Origin: Bryobacterales bacterium
GTDB lineage: Bacteria; Acidobacteriota; Terriglobia; Bryobacterales; Bryobacteraceae
Assembly (NCBI GenBank): GCA_003136675.1
Contig: PLFE01000051.1
Span: forward strand, 1 to 64,000
Reading direction: 5' to 3'
DNA length: 64,000 nucleotides
Part shown: positions 17,433 through 25,661 of the stretch, piece by piece
Layout of the letters: each line of letters opens with the position of its first letter
Numbering within the stretch: position 1 is the stretch's first letter
Position numbers and translations under genes: made by a program
Notes under the pieces: generated by a model
The model's input: the letters and a program-made list of their open reading frames with translations, nothing else
Told to the model about the DNA's origin: nothing
Database searches by the model: none

Positions 17433-18677
17433 TTATCGGGCAGCCGCCATCGCCAATGGAACCATGCGGTTATAGAGAGGATCGCGGTCCGCGACGAAAG
17501 CCAAAACCTGCCCGATCACTTCTTCCTGTCGCGCCGCCGCCAGTTGCGGATACATCGGCAGCGATACGATTTCCTGAGCCAGCTTCTCCGACACCGGAAA
17601 CTGACCATTCCGGAAACCCATGTGCGCGTAAGCCTTCTGAAGATGCAGCGGAATCGGATAATGAATTCCCGTCCCGATGTTTTCTAAAGCCATGTGGTTC
17701 ATAAATTCCGAACGGTCCCCCACGCGCACCACGTAAAGGTGGTGAACCGGCCTGGCCCACGCCGGCTCGTCGGGAAGCCCAACCGCGTGCGAGACGAACT
17801 CCAACCCCTCCCGGTACCGTGAGGCAATCGCGCGGCGTTGTTCCGTCCATAACGGAAGGCGCCTCAACTTCACCTGCAGGATGCCGGCTTGAATTGCATC
17901 CAGGCGGCTGTTGTATCCCTCGATCTCGTGATGGTATTTCTTGCTTTGCCCGTGATCGCGTAACATGCGAACCTTGCGCGCCAGCTCTTCCTGATTTGTC
18001 GTGATCGCACCGGCTTCGCCGCAAGCCCCCAGATTCTTCCCCGGATAGAAACTAAAGGCGGACGCCATTCCCATTGAGCCGGCTTTCTTCCAGCATCCTT
18101 CCCTCTGCGAATAGTACTCCGCGCCATGCGCCTGGCAGGCATCCTCAATCACCACCAGCCCGTAGCGCTCAGCCAGTTCCAGGATTACATCCATGTCGGC
18201 CATCTGCCCATAAAGATGGACCGGAACAATTGCCGAGACGGGCATACCCGTCCGCCGCTTGATCAGCTTACGCCGCCGAGGGTCGAAGAAGCAGTCTCGT
18301 TCCAGATAGTCGCGCAGCTTCTCGGTGTCCATATTCGAAGTGCGCTCATCCACATCCACGAAATCCGGCCGCGCGCCGGCCTGGGAAATCGCTTCGCACG
18401 TCGCAATAAAGGTATTCGGGACGGTCACCACGATGGCCCCCGGCTCGACCCCGGCGGCAATGAGCGAAAGAGTCAGTGCGTCCGTGCCGCTGCTCACGCC
18501 GACGCAATATCGCGCCTCGCAGTAAGTGGCAAAGTCGCGCTCGAAATCCTCCACCATTGGGCCGCCAATAAAGCCGGCCGAGCCGAGGGCGTCCCGGAAT
18601 ACGCCACAAAGTTCTTCCTGCAGATCCTCATGAGGCGTAATCAAATCGAGAAATGGGATTCCTGCCGCAGTACTCAT
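17433..18677 (-). CDS. DegT/DnrJ/EryC1/StrS aminotransferase (WbpE-like)
   Basis: The 414-residue PLP enzyme shows 'GVSSGTDALTLSLIAAGVEPG' near 60, 'VIEDACQAHGAEY' near 177 with the cofactor aspartate, and 'SFYPGKNLGACGEAGAI' with the Schiff-base Lys214. It transfers an amino group to a keto-sugar nucleotide. With the adjacent acetyltransferase and Gfo/Idh oxidoreductase it matches the WbpB-WbpE-WbpD set, which makes UDP-2,3-diacetamido-2,3-dideoxy-glucuronate. A dTDP-3-amino-sugar route is the main alternative. Its start overlaps the acetyltransferase stop by four bases. Confidence 0.92.
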   Translation of the reverse strand: MSTAAGIPFLDLITPHEDLQEELCGVFRDALGSAGFIGGPMVEDFERDFATYCEARYCVGVSSGTDALTLSLIAAGVEPGAIVVTVPNTFIATCEAISQAGARPDFVDVDERTSNMDTEKLRDYLERDCFFDPRRRKLIKRRTGMPVSAIVPVHLYGQMADMDVILELAERYGLVVIEDACQAHGAEYYSQREGCWKKAGSMGMASAFSFYPGKNLGACGEAGAITTNQEELARKVRMLRDHGQSKKYHHEIEGYNSRLDAIQAGILQVKLRRLPLWTEQRRAIASRYREGLEFVSHAVGLPDEPAWARPVHHLYVVRVGDRSEFMNHMALENIGTGIHYPIPLHLQKAYAHMGFRNGQFPVSEKLAQEIVSLPMYPQLAAARQEEVIGQVLAFVADRDPLYNRMVPLAMAAAR

Positions 18678-19168
18678 TTTTTGTCTTCCGACTCCTGGCT
18701 GATCTTCAATACCCGCGCCGGGTTCCCCGCTACAGTCGCGCCCGGAGGGACACTCTTTGTCACCACGCTGCCGGCGCCTACAATGGCGCCTTCACCCACC
18801 ACGACGTTGGCGAGTATGGTGGCGCCTGACCCGATGGAAGCGCCTTCCTTCACCAGCGTTTCTTCCACCTTCCAGTCTTCTTCCGTTTGCAACTGCCCGG
18901 CGCTGTTCGTTGCTCTCGGGTACTTATCGTTGATGAACGTGACGCCGTGACCTACGAAGACGTTGTCCTCGATGGTCACGCCCTCACAAATGAATGTGTG
19001 GCTCGAAATCTTGCAGTGACGCCCGATCTTCGCGTTCTTCTGAATCTCAACAAACGCGCCGATCTTGGTGTAATCCCCCACTTCGCAGCCATAAAGGTTG
19101 ATGAACTTCGACAGCTTCACCTCAACCCCCAGCCGCACATCGGGAGCAATTGCCTGGTACAAGCTCAT
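18674..19168 (-). CDS. Left-handed beta-helix sugar N-acetyltransferase (WbpD/WlbB-like)
   Basis: The 164-residue protein is mostly hexapeptide repeats ('IGAFVEIQKNAKIGRHCKIS', 'IEDNVFVGHGVTFIND', 'IGSGATILANVVVGEGAIVGAGSVV'). It ends with the 'VPPGATVAGNPARVL' signature of trimeric acyl-CoA-dependent acetyltransferases. It probably acetylates the 3-amino group installed by the neighbouring aminotransferase. It overlaps both flanking genes by four bases, within a tight three-gene sugar-modification block. Confidence 0.92.
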   Translation of the reverse strand: MSLYQAIAPDVRLGVEVKLSKFINLYGCEVGDYTKIGAFVEIQKNAKIGRHCKISSHTFICEGVTIEDNVFVGHGVTFINDKYPRATNSAGQLQTEEDWKVEETLVKEGASIGSGATILANVVVGEGAIVGAGSVVTKSVPPGATVAGNPARVLKISQESEDKK

Positions 19169-20166
19169 ACCTCGACGGGCGCCCCGCGAGCTTTCAAAGA
19201 TCGATCGGCCGCTTCGAGTATCCTCACCACGCGGAGCCCGGAGACACCGTCGTTGAACGGCCTCTCATTCTTTTCCACGCACTCGACGAAGTACTTGGTT
19301 TCCTCGGCTAGCGCTTCCGGCTGGTCAAGCTTGGGCGCCCACATATCGCCGGACCGGTAGCTGACCAGCAAATCGTGAATGCCCTTCCCGTTGTTTACCT
19401 GAACACCTTTGTCGTAGATTTTTATCTTCTCGTCCGCTTCCAGGTCGTTCCAAACCACCATCTTTTTTTCCGCGCCAATAAGGGTCGTTCTCACCTTCAC
19501 CGGCGATAGCCAGTTCACGTTGATGTGGGCTATCATGCCGCCACCGAAATAGACCGTGATGAATGCCAGGTTCTCCAGCCCGTTCAGGTGCGTTTGGCCT
19601 GTGGCGGCCACGGCTTCTGGCTTCCGGTCGATCAGATGGTCCACAATCGATAAGTCGTGCGGAGCCAGGTCCCAAATCACGTTGACATCGTGCTGAAAGA
19701 GCCCGAGATTTACGCGTGTCGAATCGTAATAGTAGAGGTTGCCCAGCGCTCCAGAACAGATCAATTGCCGGATCTTCCGCACAGCTCCGGTGAACAGAAA
19801 CGTGTGATCCACCATGATCTGCAGGTTCTTGCTCTCCGCAAGATCGATCAACTCCTCAGCTTGGTCTGCCGTCGCCGTGAACGGCTTTTCCACGAAGACG
19901 TGCTTGCCGTTTTCGAGCGCGGCCTTGGCTAAGCCAAAGTGGGTGCGCACCGGAGTGATCACGGCTACGGCGTCGATAAACGGGGAAGACAGAACATCGG
20001 AAAGCTCCGTCGTCACGCCCACATCGGGGAACGCTTTCTTCGCGCGGCACAACGCCTCAGGGCTCTTGTCGCACACCAGAGTGACTTCGCAACCCTCCGC
20101 GGCATGGAAGTTCCTGACAATCCGCGGACCCCAATACCCGTAGCCGATGACTCCAATTTTGATCAT
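19165..20166 (-). CDS. Gfo/Idh/MocA oxidoreductase (WbpB/WlbA-like)
   Basis: The 333-residue NAD(P)-dependent oxidoreductase has an N-terminal Rossmann fold 'IGVIGYGYWGPRIVRNFH' and the family 'VFVEKPFTATADQAEELID' motif near 91-108. A C-terminal 'WDLAPHDLSIVDHLI' carries the catalytic histidine. In a WbpB role it would oxidise C3 of a UDP-N-acetyl-glucuronate-type donor before transamination. No UDP-sugar 6-dehydrogenase (WbpA/WbpO) is present here and would have to be encoded elsewhere. Confidence 0.92.
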   Translation of the reverse strand: MIKIGVIGYGYWGPRIVRNFHAAEGCEVTLVCDKSPEALCRAKKAFPDVGVTTELSDVLSSPFIDAVAVITPVRTHFGLAKAALENGKHVFVEKPFTATADQAEELIDLAESKNLQIMVDHTFLFTGAVRKIRQLICSGALGNLYYYDSTRVNLGLFQHDVNVIWDLAPHDLSIVDHLIDRKPEAVAATGQTHLNGLENLAFITVYFGGGMIAHINVNWLSPVKVRTTLIGAEKKMVVWNDLEADEKIKIYDKGVQVNNGKGIHDLLVSYRSGDMWAPKLDQPEALAEETKYFVECVEKNERPFNDGVSGLRVVRILEAADRSLKARGAPVEV

Positions 20167-20217
20167 GATCCTTACCGAGGAGCCGCCACCCGGGGGGCAC
20201 GGCGAAGCACGGTTCTG

Positions 20218-21357
20218 CTAGTACGCGCCGTCTCCGCTGAGAATGGCCGCGGGCGTTCGGAAGAGAATTTTGATGTCCAGCCACAGGGAGCGGGTCCGAG
20301 CATATTTAAGATCCAGGCGGACCATGTCGTCAAAGCCGACTCTGCTTCGCCCCTCTACCTGCCATAGCCCCGTCAGGCCGGGTTTGACCCCAAACAGCCG
20401 GCTTCGGTGCCATACCTTGTAGCACTCGTACTCGTAAGGCACGGGCGGGCGCGGGCCAACCAGCGACATCTCGCCTCGCAGAACGTTCACGAATTGGGGA
20501 AGTTCGTCAAGGCTCGTTTTCCGCAGGAATTTTCCAAGCGGAGTAATCCTGTGGTCTTTGGTCAGCTTGAATACGGTACCCTGCCCCAATTCCGCCGCGG
20601 GCGATCCCGCTATCAATCGACGAACGTATTCTTTGTGGATCGCAGGATCGTTGTCCTCGTACATCGAACGGAACTTGAGAAAAGTAAACTGCCGCCCGTC
20701 CTCGCCAACTCTTTGCTGACGGAACACAACGGGGCCTTTCGATGTGAGCTTGATCGATAGCGCAATCGCGGCCAGGACCGGGCAGAAAACGACCATAGCC
20801 AGTAAGCTGCCCGCCACATCGATAACTCTTTTCGATACCTTGGCGGCCATATTTGAATCGCGCATCAGATCCGGGTACAGGGACTCGTCAACCGGTCCGC
20901 TCTCCTCGCTCCCCTCGAAACCATCAGGGAAAAGATGAATGGACATGCTGATCCGGTCTGTTTCATCCGGCGTCAAGCCGGCACACAAGGCGCTGGTAAC
21001 TTTGGTTCGGAGCGCCATGAACACACTCTTTACTTCCGTGTTGCCGATCTCGGTGAATACGATACCAATGGCTGAGCGCTCTTCATACCAGCCTATGAAA
21101 TCTGTATCGCGAATTGCCCCGTGAAGCGCTGTCAGCATGCGCCCCTTCAAACCGTCGCTACTGTTGAGCAGTTTGCTTTGAAGAAGCATCAGGACAAAGC
21201 GGCGCCCAGACCTCTCGGCTCTCTTTCTCTCCAGACCGAGCATCCTGACAAAATTCTCCTGGGTCAGAAACTCGATCGTCGACCCGGGGTTCCCATTACT
21301 AACATGCAAGCGGAATGCGGAGAGTTCCGCAGTAGTCTTAGGGAAGACGTTCGACAT
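20218..21357 (-). CDS. Undecaprenyl-phosphate sugar-1-phosphate transferase with degenerate GGDEF-like N-terminal domain
   Basis: This 379-residue protein is the first gene of the operon. The C-terminal 200 residues are a bacterial sugar transferase: a membrane helix ('AGSLLAMVVFCPVLAAIALS') is followed by 'VVFRQQRVGEDGRQFTFLKFRSM', 'TSLDELPQFVNVLRGEMSLVGPRPP' and 'KPGLTGLWQVEGRS'. It starts lipid-linked repeat-unit synthesis at the inner membrane. Unlike WcaJ/WbaP it lacks four N-terminal helices. Residues about 30-145 instead resemble a GGDEF-type fold, with 'GWYEERSAIGIVFTE' where the GG(D/E)EF turn would be, so that domain is probably non-catalytic. Confidence 0.9.
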   Translation of the reverse strand: MSNVFPKTTAELSAFRLHVSNGNPGSTIEFLTQENFVRMLGLERKRAERSGRRFVLMLLQSKLLNSSDGLKGRMLTALHGAIRDTDFIGWYEERSAIGIVFTEIGNTEVKSVFMALRTKVTSALCAGLTPDETDRISMSIHLFPDGFEGSEESGPVDESLYPDLMRDSNMAAKVSKRVIDVAGSLLAMVVFCPVLAAIALSIKLTSKGPVVFRQQRVGEDGRQFTFLKFRSMYEDNDPAIHKEYVRRLIAGSPAAELGQGTVFKLTKDHRITPLGKFLRKTSLDELPQFVNVLRGEMSLVGPRPPVPYEYECYKVWHRSRLFGVKPGLTGLWQVEGRSRVGFDDMVRLDLKYARTRSLWLDIKILFRTPAAILSGDGAY

Positions 21358-21514
21358 ACCTCAGTTGCCTCGGGTCTAGCAAGATTCGGCGAGTTAACCA
21401 ACAGTTCGTTCGGTAATACACGCGGAGTCGGACTCTTTTGACGCGCTACCGCCCTTTGGGTCCCATCGGTCTCTGCGTGACGGACGTCAGCGACGAGTGG
21501 CTCAGCCCGTTATT

Positions 21515-21529
21515 GCAACTGTGACTCCA
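21515..21529 (-). promoter_or_regulatory. Candidate sigma-54 promoter of the polysaccharide operon
   Basis: Read on the minus strand the sequence is TGGAGTCACAGTTGCA. It has the obligatory GG and GC dinucleotides ten bases apart and a full TTGC at the -12 element. The -24 element keeps TGG but not the CAC. It would start transcription near 21503, leaving about 145 bases before the sugar transferase ATG. An enhancer-type activator with the GAFTGA loop is encoded at 26118-27764, which makes sigma-54 control plausible. Confidence 0.5.
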
Positions 21530-21589
21530 TTTTTCCAGCCCGTTTATCCCCCTTTATTTTCAATTAGTTAGAGAGTTTTTTGTGGCGGA

Positions 21590-21615
21590 CCGATATCCGA
21601 AAGGTGGGATATTGG
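21590..21615. promoter_or_regulatory. Imperfect inverted repeat, possible activator site
   Basis: The arms CCGATATCC (21590-21598) and GGATATTGG (21607-21615) pair at eight of nine positions with an eight-base spacer. The site lies about 60-85 bases upstream of the candidate -24 element, where sigma-54 activators commonly bind. It is a candidate operator only; it may instead serve the plus-strand dockerin gene. Confidence 0.35.
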
Positions 21616-21776
21616 AATCGGAAATCGGACTGTTTCCCAATTTGTGAGAACTCTGGCGGTATCACCCAGAGAAAACACGCTTCCGCCCGCAACACAGCTT
21701 TGTATTTCGGTTTTATCCTAATTCCCATAGAGAAAGAGCGGGGCCGTAAGGGCATCTTTTGTCGAGGTAACGAGGT

Positions 21777-22874
21777 TTGTCAAAACGTTTTCAGGGATCG
21801 CTGCGCGGGTTGGCGCTTCCCGCGGGCTTGTTTGTCATCTTTCTAGTGGCCGTGAACCTCAGCGCGCAGACGAATCCATGTGACCTCAATGGCGATGGAG
21901 TCGTAAATATCGCGGACGTTCTGGACGCAGTTCAAATGTTCCGTGGTGAGTCGCAGTGCACTGCCGATATCTTGAGCGCCGGGGTATGCTCCTGGCAGGT
22001 GGTCCGGCGCGTTGAATCGGCCACCCTGACGGGCGTCTGTGTCACAGGCAATCCGAGTCCGCCCACGCTTTCCGTCTCGTCCTTGTCACCCACTCTGATT
22101 GAGAGCGGACAATCGAGCGTGGGCACCGTTACTCTCAGCGGCGGTTCAGCCGGTGCTGGAGGCGTGCTGGTCGCGCTGACGTCTTCGAGCCCTGCGGCGG
22201 GGGTTCCGCCCAGCGTTCTGATTCCCGAGGGTTCCGCTTCCGCAACCTTCCCGATTACCGGCAACGAAGTCGCCGGATCGAGCTCGGTGATCGTGACGGC
22301 GTCCTATTCGGGAGTTTGGTCCACAGCCGGTTTGACGGTTAATCCGGCGCAGCTTAGTCTCTCCAGCCTCTCCGTCAGTCCCGGTTCGTTCGCGAGCGGC
22401 CAGACCGCCACTGGCATCATCGAACTCAGCGGTCCGGCTCCGTCAGGGGGAGCCTCGGTTTCGCTCGCCGGCACGAACAACGCCATCAGCTTTCCACCCG
22501 CCGTCACCGTAACTCAGGGTTCCGATTCAGCAAATTTTACCGTCACGGCCAACATGGTCACCGCCGCGACCGAGGTCCAGCTGACTGCGTCTTACTCGGG
22601 TGGTAACTCTTCTGTTACGCTAACCATCGATCCCGCGTCGGTGACTCTTTCCTGGGTCGCCAGCACGTCGCCAGACATAGCTGGTTACAACGTCTTTCGT
22701 GGAACGGTGTCCGGGGGACCCTATACGCAGTTGAACACCGCCTTGGTCCCGGGCACGAGCTATGTCGACTCAACCGTCCTACCGGGCTCGACATATTTTT
22801 ACGTGACTACCGCGGTCAACACGACCGATATCCAAAGCGCTTACTCAAACCAGGCCGAGGCGGCTGTTCCGTAG
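21777..22874 (+). CDS. Secreted dockerin-like / Ig-like / fibronectin III protein
   Basis: The 365-residue protein starts at TTG 21777, nine bases after GAGG. A signal peptide (to about residue 31) is followed by a dockerin-like module (34-91). Its first EF-hand loop is canonical (Asp36, Asn38, Asp40, Asn44, Asp47), the second loop is degenerate, and there are four cysteines (35, 61, 71, 88). Two Ig-like repeats of about 85 residues come next, then a fibronectin type III domain (about 285-365) ending at the C-terminus. There is no PEP-CTERM tail or membrane anchor. It is predicted to be extracellular and to bind calcium; the partner may be the cohesin-like protein encoded at 24309. Confidence 0.82.
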   Translation: MSKRFQGSLRGLALPAGLFVIFLVAVNLSAQTNPCDLNGDGVVNIADVLDAVQMFRGESQCTADILSAGVCSWQVVRRVESATLTGVCVTGNPSPPTLSVSSLSPTLIESGQSSVGTVTLSGGSAGAGGVLVALTSSSPAAGVPPSVLIPEGSASATFPITGNEVAGSSSVIVTASYSGVWSTAGLTVNPAQLSLSSLSVSPGSFASGQTATGIIELSGPAPSGGASVSLAGTNNAISFPPAVTVTQGSDSANFTVTANMVTAATEVQLTASYSGGNSSVTLTIDPASVTLSWVASTSPDIAGYNVFRGTVSGGPYTQLNTALVPGTSYVDSTVLPGSTYFYVTTAVNTTDIQSAYSNQAEAAVP

Positions 22875-22973
22875 GATTGGAACTATTTTCCCAGTCGGCG
22901 ACACCCGTCCCGGTGAGAAATTGTGCTGACTGCGCCCACAGATTCGATTACGATCGAAAAAGTAATTGTCAGC

Positions 22974-24167
22974 ATGGCTTTCTCGCATGTCCCCCGCGTC
23001 GCATCCCGCCTGGGTTTGCTCACGCAACGCGCCTTCGTTAGTCAGGCTCTTCTTGGATTCGGATTAGTCCTGCTGTGCGGCCAGGCGGAAGGTCAAATCA
23101 GCTTGGTGAACATGACACCATGCGGGCCCGGTTCGTTTCCGGGCACCGTTTGTACGATCCCGGCGACTGGGGGCAATCACTTTCTCGTCATTGGCTTTCA
23201 AGCGGGACCGAGCGTCAATACATCGACGACCATCAGTTCCATCACAGACAACGTAGGAAACGTTTACACCCAGGACAGCGGCGCGCGCTCCGTTGATACG
23301 GCCGGTGGTTCCATGATCGATGTCTGGTATGTGAACAACAGCATCGCCGGCGCCACGTCGGTCACGATTACTCCCAGTGCGGGAGTTCAGAACGCCGGCG
23401 CGGTGATTTGGGAGTACGCGGGGATCAACCCTGTTACCCCCCTCGGCCAGGTCGCTGTCCTGAATAGCCAGAGCTCATCCGCCAGTCCAATTGGGCCTCC
23501 TGTAACGACGACGACGCCCGGTGAACTCGTTCTCGGCCTCGCGGCCTCCGCGGGGAGTCTCACTGGCATGGATTCCGGCAATGAATTCAACTTAGACTCT
23601 TCCTTTGGAGGAATGGGATGGTCGAATCTCTTTACGTCCACCACGGGGACTTACACGCCCCAATGGGCCCAAAGCCCTGCCGGAACGTATGCGGCCAGCA
23701 CGGTTTCGTTTAACGCGGAAAACCCTTTGAGTGGACCTGATCCTTGCGATCTGAACGGGGACGGAATCGTGAATCTGCTCGACGAGCAGTTGGCTGTGGG
23801 GATGTCGCTCGGACAAACTCAATGCACCGCAAACATCGACGGAGCCAGCGTGTGCAATGTGGTGATTGTTCAGCGTGTTGTGAATGCCGCCACGGGCGGA
23901 GTCTGCGTCACCGGGAACTCCCATTCGGTTTCTCTGAGTTGGATGGCGAGCACCTCCCCGAACATAGCCGGTTACAACGTTTATCGCGGAGTCACCACCG
24001 GTGGACCGTACACGCAACTCAATTCCTCGCTCGTTCCGACGGTGACCTATACGGACTCCAACGTTTCACCGGGGCAAAGTTACTATTACGTGACAACGGC
24101 GGTGAACACCGGCAACCTCCAAAGCGTTTACTCAAACGAGGCCCAGGCCACCGTACCAACGCCCTAA
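22974..24167 (+). CDS. Secreted protein with dockerin-like and fibronectin III domains
   Basis: The ATG at 22974 gives 397 residues (a GTG at 22923 would add 17). After a signal peptide (to about residue 40) comes a beta-rich domain of about 200 residues starting 'ISLVNMTPCGPGSFPGTVC', of unknown family. A dockerin-like module follows (about 256-315) with one intact calcium loop, 'DLNGDGIVNLLD', a degenerate second loop, and four cysteines in the same spacing as the previous protein. A fibronectin III domain (about 318-395) closes the protein and is nearly a copy of the one in the upstream gene. It is extracellular, probably co-expressed with its neighbours. Confidence 0.82.
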   Translation: MAFSHVPRVASRLGLLTQRAFVSQALLGFGLVLLCGQAEGQISLVNMTPCGPGSFPGTVCTIPATGGNHFLVIGFQAGPSVNTSTTISSITDNVGNVYTQDSGARSVDTAGGSMIDVWYVNNSIAGATSVTITPSAGVQNAGAVIWEYAGINPVTPLGQVAVLNSQSSSASPIGPPVTTTTPGELVLGLAASAGSLTGMDSGNEFNLDSSFGGMGWSNLFTSTTGTYTPQWAQSPAGTYAASTVSFNAENPLSGPDPCDLNGDGIVNLLDEQLAVGMSLGQTQCTANIDGASVCNVVIVQRVVNAATGGVCVTGNSHSVSLSWMASTSPNIAGYNVYRGVTTGGPYTQLNSSLVPTVTYTDSNVSPGQSYYYVTTAVNTGNLQSVYSNEAQATVPTP

Positions 24168-24308
24168 CTCCATTCGAATTAGTACCAGCCTGTAAGGGTG
24201 CTCTTTCATGGATCGTCTAAACCGTCAGGCTAAGCAGCGGACCACTGAAGAATCAGGATTCCACCCGATATCTCGATTGGCCAGTGTTGACGAAAACTGT
24301 TAGCAGGC

Positions 24309-25661
24309 ATGTCGATTTACGGCAAAGTTCCGCACGTCTTCACCGTGGCCCTGTTGGGCTCGCTGGGATGCTTCGCACAAACAGTGACGTTCGGCGTGTC
24401 GTCCGGCTCGGCAAGTCCAGGATCGACAGTCACCCTCGATCTCAGCATGGATTCTGCCTCGGGAACTTCACCCGCCTCGGCGCAATGGACTCTGAACTAC
24501 CCGGCGACGGATTTTTCTTCCGCGACGGTTACGCCGGGGTCGGTGGCCGCCGGCGCAGGCAAATCTGTTTCATGCACGAGCACGCCGGGCTCGTCGACTT
24601 GCGTTCTTTGGGGAGATAACAGCATTGCGATGGCAAGCGGTGTTGTGGCAACCGTTTCGCTTGTTGTCGCCCCGTCGACGGAAGACACATCCTCACAGGT
24701 TGAACTCTCGGTGCCCATGGCTGCTGACCCTTCCGGCTTCCCGCTGACTGCCGCGGCGTCCGGCGCGACCGTAACGATTATTCAGCCCCCGGCGCTCAGT
24801 GCATTTTCCTGTTTGCCAGTCACCATAACTTATCCGGCCCCCTCGACATGCACTCTCCAGTTGTCGGCGGACGCGCCCAGCGGAGGAGCCTCTATCGCCT
24901 TATCGACGTCGCTCCCGGATGTAACCGTGCCGCCGACGGTTCCGATTCCGCAGGGGTCCAGTTCCGCAACGTTCAATGCAGTGCCCCTCGCTGTCACCGG
25001 GCCGACAGCGGTTAACTTGACGGCGTCGTATCTCGGCTCCAGCGAAGGCTTCGGGATAAATATCAATCCGGGAACCGCGGCTTTGAGCAACGTCTCCGTC
25101 AACCCGGCAGTGCAGACCGGCGGAGCGACCTCATCCGGAACGGTCACGCTATCGGCTCCAGCCGGGGCCGGCGGATTGACAGTTACGCTCTCCAGCTCAA
25201 ATGGTTCGGTCGCCTCGGTTCCCACTTCGGTCACAGTTGCCCAGGGATCCACTGCCGCGGCATTCACGGTAACAACATTCACGGTTTCGGCAGTGAGTTT
25301 CGCGACGATTACAGCTTCTTACTCCGGGGGGAAGGTAACTGAAAGCCTGACAGTCAATCCGCGGCCTCATCCTTTGAGTAGCATTCAGGTGAGTCCCGGC
25401 ACAATTCAAAGTGGACAAACCGCCTCCGGAACGGTAACCCTCTCGGCGGCAGCCGGAGCGGGCGGCGCAGTCGTTTACTTATTCAGCTCAAACATGGCAG
25501 CAGTTACAGTGCCAGCGTCCGTGACCGTTGCTCAAGGCGCCACGTCGGCCGCATTCACCGCCACTGCGGGAACGGTTAGCACCAACAACACCGTAGCCCT
25601 CACGGCTTTCCACGCTGGAATCACTGCGACCACTTACTTGACGGTTACGCACACTAAGTAG
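24309..25661 (+). CDS. Secreted cohesin-like domain protein with three Ig-like repeats
   Basis: The 450-residue protein has a signal peptide ending near 'CFAQ' (24). A cohesin-like beta-sandwich follows (about 25-158): 'VTFGVSSGSASPGSTVTLDLSM' opens like cohesin strand 1, 'SAQWTLNYPATDFSSATVTPGSV' matches the cohesin mid-region, and 'MASGVVATVSLVV' the late strand. A cysteine pair (89, 98) lies in the loop. Three Ig-like repeats of about 90 residues ('SGTVTLSA.AGAGG') follow. There is no sortase signal, dockerin or anchor. Cohesins bind dockerins in calcium-dependent complexes; two dockerin-like proteins are encoded just upstream. Domain assignment is by eye. Confidence 0.78.
   Translation: MSIYGKVPHVFTVALLGSLGCFAQTVTFGVSSGSASPGSTVTLDLSMDSASGTSPASAQWTLNYPATDFSSATVTPGSVAAGAGKSVSCTSTPGSSTCVLWGDNSIAMASGVVATVSLVVAPSTEDTSSQVELSVPMAADPSGFPLTAAASGATVTIIQPPALSAFSCLPVTITYPAPSTCTLQLSADAPSGGASIALSTSLPDVTVPPTVPIPQGSSSATFNAVPLAVTGPTAVNLTASYLGSSEGFGININPGTAALSNVSVNPAVQTGGATSSGTVTLSAPAGAGGLTVTLSSSNGSVASVPTSVTVAQGSTAAAFTVTTFTVSAVSFATITASYSGGKVTESLTVNPRPHPLSSIQVSPGTIQSGQTASGTVTLSAAAGAGGAVVYLFSSNMAAVTVPASVTVAQGATSAAFTATAGTVSTNNTVALTAFHAGITATTYLTVTHTK

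Larger units (their letters stand above)
21358..21776. promoter_or_regulatory. Divergent regulatory region between the polysaccharide operon and the dockerin genes
   Basis: This 419-base gap separates two divergent gene sets. It contains a sigma-54-like promoter on the minus strand (listed separately), an imperfect inverted repeat at 21590-21598/21607-21615, and a TGACG/CGTCA dyad at 21478-21489. A ribosome binding site GAGG at 21764-21767 serves the TTG start of the first dockerin gene. The region is more AT-rich than its neighbours. No gene is evident in it. Confidence 0.5.

Noticed and set aside
21501-21519. Plus-strand sigma-54 promoter for the dockerin genes (TGGCTCAGCCCGTTATTGC)
   Set aside because: TGG and TTGC are four bases too far apart; only the minus-strand element in the same stretch has correct spacing.
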